Below, in pieces: positions 15,342 through 20,652 of a DNA stretch of 20,652 nucleotides. Where the stretch lies: positions 1-20,652 of the forward strand of contig CAYMTN010000080.1 in NCBI GenBank assembly GCA_964393335.1. The letters run 5' to 3'. The notes below the pieces were generated by a model. The model made no database searches, had not been told where the DNA came from, and saw only the letters and a program-made list of their open reading frames with translations. Every line of letters begins with the position of its first letter. Within the stretch, counting starts at the first letter, position 1. The DNA comes from CAYMTN01 sp964393335. Its GTDB lineage: Bacteria > Chloroflexota > Anaerolineae > Aggregatilineales > Aggregatilineaceae. The translations under genes were made by a program, and so were the position numbers.

Positions 15342-16568
15342 ATGGTTATGGATGTGCCGGTAGCGGCCAAACCTGAATCGCAGCCGTCGTCGCAGGGTCG
15401 CCCTCTTTTGACGGTCCGGTTATTTCTTGTCCTGGCGATCACGGCGGGGGTAGCGTTTGTGGCAGGCGTCTGGTTCGCAAGCGCCACCGATTCGCCGCAT
15501 GACGACTCGAATTTTCAACTTTTCTGGCAGAGTTGGGATATCCTGGAAGAAGAATACTATTACGACCTGCCAAAAGAGCAGGACCTGATCTACGGGGCTG
15601 CCAGCGGTTTATTTGCGGCCACTGGGGATCACTATACGTTTTTTGTTCCGCCGGTCGAGGCCGAGTTTGATCGCCAGTTGACAGCCGGGCAATTCGGCGG
15701 GATCGGCGCGTATGTGAGCCAGAATCAGGCAGGCCAGATCGTGATTACCGCGCCGTTTTCCGGTTTTCCCGCTGAGGAGGCCGGTCTGAAAGCGGATGAT
15801 ATTGTCTTGGGCGTGGACGGCGTATCGATTGAAGGACTGTCACTGGACGATGCCGTTGCATTGCTGCGCGGTGATATCGGCTCCAAGGTCAGACTGACGA
15901 TCTACCGCCCATCCACCGACGCCCGCTTCACGATCGAAATTACGCGGGCGCGTGTCGATATGCCGACTACCAGCAGCGCGCAGTATGGCGATGTCGGCTA
16001 CGTGCGGTTGTTTAGCTTCAATGGCCGGGCAACCGAGGCGCTCCACGATGAGATTCAAACGCTGATCGACCAGGGCGCGCAGGCGCTGATCCTGGACCTG
16101 CGCGGCAACCCCGGCGGATTGCTCGATCAGGCGGTTGGTGTGAGCGACCTGTTCCTCGGTGAGGGAGTGGTCGTCACTCAGCGCGACCGCGCAGGCAAGG
16201 AGATCGTCTATCGCTCCACCGACGGCGACCTGGCGGAAGACCTGCCGCTGGTCGTGCTGATCGATGAGCGCAGCGCGAGTGCATCCGAAGTGGTGGCCGG
16301 GGCGCTCAAGGATCGTGGCCGTGCGGTCCTGATCGGGCAAACCAGTTACGGCAAAGGGTCGGTCCAACACATCCACAATTTGAAGGACGGATCGCAGCTT
16401 CACATCACGGCGGCGCTGTGGTTTACGCCTAATGAAACGCCTATCCAGGGGCAGGGCCTGACGCCCGACATCATGGTGACGGTATCTGAGGATACACCCG
16501 CCGATCAAGACCCGTTTGTCGACGCTGCCCTGAACTATTTTGAAGAACAGCAGCTATCAATCAAGTGA
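15342..16568 (+). CDS. S41 family C-terminal processing peptidase, copy 2
   Basis: 408 residues. A hydrophobic segment at about 25-45 acts as signal anchor or signal peptide, followed by a PDZ domain (about 115-195) and the S41 core. The catalytic pair is Ser313 (in SASASE) and Lys338 (YGKGSVQ), again 25 apart. The loop reads RGNPGG, the usual form, unlike copy 1. The two copies share their whole domain plan and many motifs (GGIGxxV, LDLRG, WFTPN), so they are paralogues from an old tandem duplication. The start is uncertain: ATG 15342 has AAGGAA 6 nt upstream and is preferred, but ATG 15327 in the same frame is possible (413 residues). The gap to copy 1 is 37 nt and to smpB 6 nt. Confidence 0.94.
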   Translation: MVMDVPVAAKPESQPSSQGRPLLTVRLFLVLAITAGVAFVAGVWFASATDSPHDDSNFQLFWQSWDILEEEYYYDLPKEQDLIYGAASGLFAATGDHYTFFVPPVEAEFDRQLTAGQFGGIGAYVSQNQAGQIVITAPFSGFPAEEAGLKADDIVLGVDGVSIEGLSLDDAVALLRGDIGSKVRLTIYRPSTDARFTIEITRARVDMPTTSSAQYGDVGYVRLFSFNGRATEALHDEIQTLIDQGAQALILDLRGNPGGLLDQAVGVSDLFLGEGVVVTQRDRAGKEIVYRSTDGDLAEDLPLVVLIDERSASASEVVAGALKDRGRAVLIGQTSYGKGSVQHIHNLKDGSQLHITAALWFTPNETPIQGQGLTPDIMVTVSEDTPADQDPFVDAALNYFEEQQLSIK

Positions 16569-16574
16569 GACCTG

Positions 16575-17039
16575 ATGGTGAAAAACGCGAATCATAAAGT
16601 CGTCTCGACCAATCGTAAAGCGAGACATGAGTATGAAATACTCGATACCTACGAAGCCGGGCTGGTGCTCACCGGTTCCGAGATCAAATCGATCCGGGCC
16701 GGGCATGTGAACATCCGTGAGGGGTATATTCAACCGCGTGACGGGGAGTTGTGGCTGCTAAACACCCACATCGCGTCGTATGACCAGGCCGGTATTTTTG
16801 GCCACGATCCCTTGCGCCCGCGCAAGCTGCTGCTGCACCGCAAAGAAATCGAGCGGATCACGTCCCGCGTGCAAGAAAAAGGATTGACGATTATCCCTAC
16901 CGTGCTCTATCTATCGCATGGCCTGGCAAAACTCGAAATCGCCCTGGCGCGCGGTAAGAAACAGTACGACAAGCGCGAAACGCTGCGCGAGCGAACCAGC
17001 CAGCGCCAGATCGAGCGATCTCTGCGTGAGCGTGAGTGA
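16575..17039 (+). CDS. smpB: SsrA-binding protein SmpB
   Basis: 154 residues, the usual length. SmpB binds tmRNA (SsrA) and brings it to ribosomes stalled on broken messages, where the nascent chain is tagged for degradation. Family signatures are clear: NRKARHEYEILDTYEAGLVL, GSEIKSIR, AGHVNIREGYI, and a basic C-terminal tail with KKQYDKRE and many Arg residues, the part that enters the decoding channel. The gene starts 6 nt after the second ctp gene and is followed 19 nt later by an unknown gene, so translation within one operon is likely. No tmRNA gene is visible in this window. Confidence 0.97.
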   Translation: MVKNANHKVVSTNRKARHEYEILDTYEAGLVLTGSEIKSIRAGHVNIREGYIQPRDGELWLLNTHIASYDQAGIFGHDPLRPRKLLLHRKEIERITSRVQEKGLTIIPTVLYLSHGLAKLEIALARGKKQYDKRETLRERTSQRQIERSLRERE

Positions 17040-17058
17040 GCAGTAACCCGGTTGTGAA

Positions 17059-17862
17059 ATGATGGCACATCTAGAGTCCTGGCCCCCTTCCATTCGCGAG
17101 ATCAACGATCTCCCGCGCGACGACAAGCTCGCCATTTACCAGACGTTGATCCCCGATTGGGTGTTCTCGATGTTCGACATCAATCCGCAGGACAATACGG
17201 TGCGCGGCACCGAAGTGATCAACGTGCGCTGCCCGGTTGGCAGCACAGCGGTCGAAATCAGCGTCTACAACCTGCCGGAATCGACCGAGCCGGTGTTGTA
17301 CCTGCACCTGGGCGATACGTTTACGTCGCAGTTGATTGTGCTGCTCGTCGTCGTGAACGACCCAACGTCCCCGCGTTATGACATCGACCTGGATGAACGG
17401 GGACGCCCCAACCAGCTTGGCACGCACAGCCGCAACATCCCCGAAGAGATTCGAGCGATGCGGGCCGGGTTAGCGCCCGGCCAGGTACGGCGCGGGCTGC
17501 GCGTGTTTCGCAGCGCCCTGCCGTTTTTTGAGCAGTTTGTGAGCCACATGGGGCACGATCTATTCCTGATCGAGCCGTTGTTTTACCACAATGCCATCAC
17601 GTTTGAGCGTTATGGATTCGCCTATTCGCGTGGTTTTCAGAGGATGAAGACCATTCATCACGAGTTCCAGCCGGGCGGCAGCTTGCATGCCCGGTTGGAC
17701 GGTTCGACTCCGTTTCGGCAGCCGGATGCCTGGCAGACCATAGGCGGGCGTTCATGGGCCATTCAGGACGGCATCCTGGACGAGCCGTTCACCAATGTCC
17801 AGATGTACAAACGTGTCGGCAAAGACGCCGGTGCTGCAACCTTCCCCGGTGCCAGGTGGTAG
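17059..17862 (+). CDS. Conserved-looking protein of unknown function downstream of smpB
   Basis: 267 residues, soluble, no signal peptide or clear membrane helix; a hydrophobic stretch at about 91-99 (LIVLLVVV) looks like a buried beta strand. The protein is rich in aromatic residues and has a Trp/Gly-containing C-terminal part (PDAWQTIGGRSWA at about 222-234). A His-rich spot (TIHHEF, about 198-203) could bind metal, but no established metal motif is complete. I do not recognise a family. It begins 19 nt after smpB on the same strand, without a strong ribosome site, and is probably the last gene of the ctp-smpB operon. A second in-frame ATG at 17062 could be the true start. The regular frame and complete length argue for a real gene. 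Confidence 0.82.
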   Translation: MMAHLESWPPSIREINDLPRDDKLAIYQTLIPDWVFSMFDINPQDNTVRGTEVINVRCPVGSTAVEISVYNLPESTEPVLYLHLGDTFTSQLIVLLVVVNDPTSPRYDIDLDERGRPNQLGTHSRNIPEEIRAMRAGLAPGQVRRGLRVFRSALPFFEQFVSHMGHDLFLIEPLFYHNAITFERYGFAYSRGFQRMKTIHHEFQPGGSLHARLDGSTPFRQPDAWQTIGGRSWAIQDGILDEPFTNVQMYKRVGKDAGAATFPGARW

Positions 17863-17966
17863 TCCCTCCTCTGTAATAGCGTTTTTCCATTGACTTGCTG
17901 GTAAAAGTTAATGTTTGCGGTTATTATTGCCAGTTGGGGGGCGGTTCGAGCATGTAGGTCATAAGC

Positions 17967-20435
17967 TTGAATGGGATGAGTCAGAGTTCGCACCGGCCCA
18001 ACTTGCGCGAAGAAGCAGTTGGCCAGGCCCTTGAGGCGATGCGTGCAGGCCATAGCCTGCGCGCCGATCATCCACTACGTTTTTTCCTTAGCGTGCTGGT
18101 ACGTCTTGAGTCCCCTCACCTGCTCTCTGGTGACGTTGTTGTTCAGGTAGCCGTTTTTGAGTATCTTACCGATGTCATTATTCGCCAGCTCCGGAAAATA
18201 CGCGGCCTGTTAGGGCTGCCTCCCCCTGATCCCGGCTGTTCGACGCTGGCCCTGACCGATGATTTCCGCAAGAACAACACGGAATTGCACGCCTGGAGTG
18301 TGCTCTACCACCGCTACGTGTGTGTGGACTGGGACCTCTCCATGCAAGATATCGCCACCCAGGCCCATCAGGAGGTGCGTACGCTGCGCCGCCGTCACCG
18401 GCTGGGCATTACCCGGCTAACACACGTGCTGGTGACCCTGGAACAAGAAACCCGCCGTAGCGCGTCGCGCCAACGGCTGCGCTTGGCGCTGCCCAGATTC
18501 CAGCCGCCGGAGTTGATCGGCAGAAACTCGTCGATAATTGCTGCGCAGCGCTTTCTGACCGATAGCGACCCACCCCGCCATGTCGTCTTGCACGGCCCGG
18601 CAGGGATCGGCAAGACGGCGGTGGCATTGGTCGTGGCGCATACTTTGATCGATGCGGGTTGGGTCGATGACGTCGTGTGGTTGGATACGACAGGGCTGTC
18701 ACTGACACCGGCGGCGTTGAGTTCCGAGCTGGTTACGCGCCTGGGGCTGCCCCAGCATCCCGACTCTGGCCCTGAACAGGTATTGCGAGGTTATCTGGCC
18801 GCGCATCAGGTGTTGATCATACTCGATCACGCCGGGCAATTGCTCGAAGACAGCCACCGGGCAGAGACGGCATTCGCGCTGCTGGATTCAGCTCGTCTGA
18901 TTGTGACCAGTCGCAACCAGGGGCCGGATCATGTGTGGTTCTATCGTGTTACCATCCCCGAACTGACGCGTGATCAGGCGTTTCGTCTGTTAGAGAATAC
19001 GGCCCAGCGGCAGACGCGCAGCCATGAAAACTGGGTGGATCAATTCGACACGATGTGGGATATGGCGGGCGGCAACCCGCTCGCCTTGAAGCTGCTAATC
19101 GAAGCATCATTCAGGCTGCCATTGTCAGCGGCAGCCATGCCCGACCCGATCGAGAACCTGTACCGGCACATCTGGAGCCAGTTGACGCCCGCAGAACGCC
19201 GGATTTGGCTCGTCGCGCTGCTGTTCCAGCAGACAAGCATGCCGTTCGACGCATGTTCCGCCTTGAGCGGGTTAGGTGGACAATCGGTCGTGAACGCCCT
19301 GAACGCATTGACCAGCGCGGCGCTGCTGGTGGTCAATCATGACGATGGCGCGCCGGGGTACAGTCTGCAGGCCGTCGCATTCACGTTCCTGGTTGATCAG
19401 GTTCAGCATGACCTCTCTGTCGCCGGCAGCGAAGCAGCGCGGGACTACCTGGAGACGGTGCTTGAGCGGCGCGTTGACAGGTTATGCCAGGCACCCGATC
19501 CCCAGGCAGCGATCAGCGTCGTGCGGCTGGCGCGTGTGATCGGTTTGGATGTCGGTACGCGGTGCCATTTAGCCTATCCCCTGGCGACTCAGGTCATGAA
19601 TGCCGGGCTGTGGTCGGCCTGGTATGAGGAGATCGCGGCGCTCTACGGGCACGATTGTCCGGCCCCGTATAACGGCTGGATTAACCTGATGGTGGGTATT
19701 GCCGGGCGTTGGACCGGCCAGCTTCACGGCGCGAGTGACTACCTCGAACGTGCGCTGGTGGCGTTTCAGGACAACGAGCCGGAACATATAGGCGCGCTGG
19801 CGGAGTTAGCCGTCGTGTATCGCTATCGCGGGCAGTGGGAGGCCGCTCAAGACCTCTTGCAGACAGCGTATGAAGCGGCAACCCGGATACAGGCGGCAGC
19901 CGAAATCGATCGCTGTCTGCACGAACTGGGCCAGATGGCGCTGGATACGGGCCAGCCAGAGCAGGCGCTGGCCTGGTTGAGCCGCCTTTCGACCTGGACA
20001 GCCCGCACGTGGGGCATCGCCAGCCAGGCTTATCTGGCGATGGCGCAGTACGACAGCGCGCTGGAAACAGCCGACCGTGCGCTCGAACAACTGCCCGTCA
20101 GCCATCCGAATCGGGGCCGTGTCATGGTGACGCTCGGCCAGATTCATGACGCGATCCACGAGCCGGATACCGCTGTTCAATACTTGCTGCTGGCGGTCGA
20201 ATTGCTGGACCAGGCCAAAGATATCGTCGGGTATGCCCGCGCCTGCAACAATCTGGCTGTGGCGTACTTGAACCAGCGACCGGAACGCCGCGCCGTGCCT
20301 TCGACCGATATTCGCCGCCTGCTAACCCAGGCGCTGCGCATCCAGGAGCACATCGGGGATGAGATCGGGCTGACCGTGACGCGCCGCAATCTTGACTTGT
20401 TTTCGTCAGGCCAGGCGGGTGAATTCAGTTCATAG
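17967..20435 (+). CDS. STAND ATPase: putative HTH, NB-ARC and TPR domains
   Basis: 822 residues. The N-terminal region (about 1-175) includes a probable helix-turn-helix (about 122-160: LSMQDIATQ, then a basic RRRHRLG recognition-type helix). An NB-ARC-type nucleotide-binding domain follows: Walker A GPAGIGKT (210-217), Walker B VLIILD (Asp287), sensor LIVTSRN (311-317) and GGNPLAL (368-374). A winged-helix-like segment (about 395-470) leads to at least five TPR-type helical repeats (about 567-810). STAND proteins are ATP-driven switches; with an HTH, a transcription regulator is the most likely role, but some STAND proteins act in phage defence and no effector enzyme domain is seen. The start is TTG 17967 (TAGG 8 nt upstream) or ATG 17976; a stop codon lies at 17955. 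Confidence 0.88.
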   Translation: MNGMSQSSHRPNLREEAVGQALEAMRAGHSLRADHPLRFFLSVLVRLESPHLLSGDVVVQVAVFEYLTDVIIRQLRKIRGLLGLPPPDPGCSTLALTDDFRKNNTELHAWSVLYHRYVCVDWDLSMQDIATQAHQEVRTLRRRHRLGITRLTHVLVTLEQETRRSASRQRLRLALPRFQPPELIGRNSSIIAAQRFLTDSDPPRHVVLHGPAGIGKTAVALVVAHTLIDAGWVDDVVWLDTTGLSLTPAALSSELVTRLGLPQHPDSGPEQVLRGYLAAHQVLIILDHAGQLLEDSHRAETAFALLDSARLIVTSRNQGPDHVWFYRVTIPELTRDQAFRLLENTAQRQTRSHENWVDQFDTMWDMAGGNPLALKLLIEASFRLPLSAAAMPDPIENLYRHIWSQLTPAERRIWLVALLFQQTSMPFDACSALSGLGGQSVVNALNALTSAALLVVNHDDGAPGYSLQAVAFTFLVDQVQHDLSVAGSEAARDYLETVLERRVDRLCQAPDPQAAISVVRLARVIGLDVGTRCHLAYPLATQVMNAGLWSAWYEEIAALYGHDCPAPYNGWINLMVGIAGRWTGQLHGASDYLERALVAFQDNEPEHIGALAELAVVYRYRGQWEAAQDLLQTAYEAATRIQAAAEIDRCLHELGQMALDTGQPEQALAWLSRLSTWTARTWGIASQAYLAMAQYDSALETADRALEQLPVSHPNRGRVMVTLGQIHDAIHEPDTAVQYLLLAVELLDQAKDIVGYARACNNLAVAYLNQRPERRAVPSTDIRRLLTQALRIQEHIGDEIGLTVTRRNLDLFSSGQAGEFSS

Positions 20436-20476
20436 TGGGTCAACCATTGCGTCTGTCATCATGGGCGATCAGTTTG

Positions 20477-20505
20477 TTGATTCTCGCCGGGTGACATGGT
20501 ACTAT
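20477..20505 (+). promoter_or_regulatory. Promoter of tRNA-Arg
   Basis: TTGATT (20477-20482) and TACTAT (20500-20505) are separated by 17 bp. The expected start near 20512 lies a few bases before the tRNA at 20518, the same geometry as for tRNA-Leu. Confidence 0.68.
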
Positions 20506-20517
20506 CACCTGCAACCA

Positions 20518-20590
20518 GCCGCCGTAGCTCAGTGGATAGAGCGCTAGTCTTCGGAACTAGGCGTCGCGGGTTCGAATCCTGCCGGCGGTA
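20518..20590 (+). tRNA. tRNA-Arg, anticodon TCG
   Basis: The cloverleaf is clear. The acceptor GCCGCCG pairs with CGGCGGT (one G-T pair), and the D arm is GCTC/GAGC. The anticodon stem CTAGT/ACTAG encloses loop CTTCGGA, giving anticodon TCG (CGA arginine codons). The T arm is GCGGG/CCTGC with a TTCGAAT loop, and A73 is at 20590. The next bases are TCG, so CCA is not encoded and must be added by the CCA-adding enzyme. Confidence 0.96.
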
Positions 20591-20598
20591 TCGAAAAG

Positions 20599-20641
20599 AA
20601 GCCTCGACACGAAATCTGGTGTGTATTGTCGGGGCTTTTTT
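20599..20641 (+). terminator. Intrinsic terminator of tRNA-Arg
   Basis: An 11-bp stem (20599-20609 with 20627-20637, one G-T pair) with a 17-nt loop is followed directly by a run of T (20636-20641). It lies 8 nt after the tRNA end. Confidence 0.9.
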
Positions 20642-20652
20642 GCTGGCACCTG

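Noticed and set aside
15840..16508. Minus-strand open frame of 222 codons
   Set aside because: Antisense to the second S41 peptidase, including its Ser-Lys catalytic region; no supporting features.
17863..17966. tmRNA gene (ssrA) next to smpB or a promoter for the STAND gene
   Set aside because: The gap is only 104 bp, too short for a tmRNA. TTGACT (17890-17895) and TATTAT (17922-17927) are there, but their 26-bp spacing is far from the usual 16-18, so no promoter is called.
1..20652. CRISPR array, insertion sequence, prophage or integrative element
   Set aside because: No short direct repeats with regular spacers, no transposase or integrase motifs, and no target-site duplications were seen; the two tRNAs are intact with their own terminators and show no attachment-site copies.

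Overview
This is a bacterial chromosomal segment, with no phage, plasmid, insertion-sequence or CRISPR signature. It carries complete housekeeping genes (plsX, smpB, two tRNAs), recognisable sigma-70-type promoters and intrinsic terminators. The mix of secreted tandem SH3b protein, giant secreted PPC-repeat protein, duplicated S41 peptidases, NB-ARC/TPR (STAND) regulator and response regulator-GAF-kinase fusion, in visibly GC-rich DNA, resembles Chloroflexota (Anaerolineae-like) genomes. That assignment is inference from gene content only.

Layout. (1) 1-2097, minus strand: a lipid-synthesis operon, plsX followed by fabF; fabF runs off the left edge. (2) 2148-2344: the plsX promoter lies back-to-back with a consensus promoter for a tRNA-Leu(GAG) gene, which has its own terminator. 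(3) 2452-3339, plus: a secreted protein with three SH3b domains. (4) 3358-3399: a 15-bp perfect hairpin between convergent genes. (5) 3405-11063, minus: one giant gene (about 2552 codons) encoding an exported protein made almost wholly of about 22 degenerate PPC-like beta-sandwich repeats. (6) 11229-12299, plus: a divergently transcribed membrane protein with a TPR-like, very acidic cytoplasmic part. (7) 12321-13967, minus: a receiver-GAF-histidine kinase fusion. (8) 14096-17862, plus: a probable operon of two S41 C-terminal processing peptidases, smpB and a protein of unknown function. (9) 17967-20435, plus: a STAND ATPase with a probable HTH and TPRs. (10) 20477-20641: tRNA-Arg(TCG) with promoter and terminator.

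How the parts may fit together. plsX and fabF act in phospholipid and fatty-acid synthesis. The Ctp/Ctp/SmpB group combines exported proteolysis with ribosome rescue and could be a protein quality-control unit. The SH3b protein, the giant PPC protein, the acidic membrane protein and the two Ctp peptidases all act at or outside the membrane, so the middle of the window is rich in cell-envelope functions. The kinase and the STAND protein are likely regulators with unknown targets. The most unusual element is the giant PPC-only protein and its divergent acidic membrane neighbour. No stretch longer than 300 bases lacks a gene.
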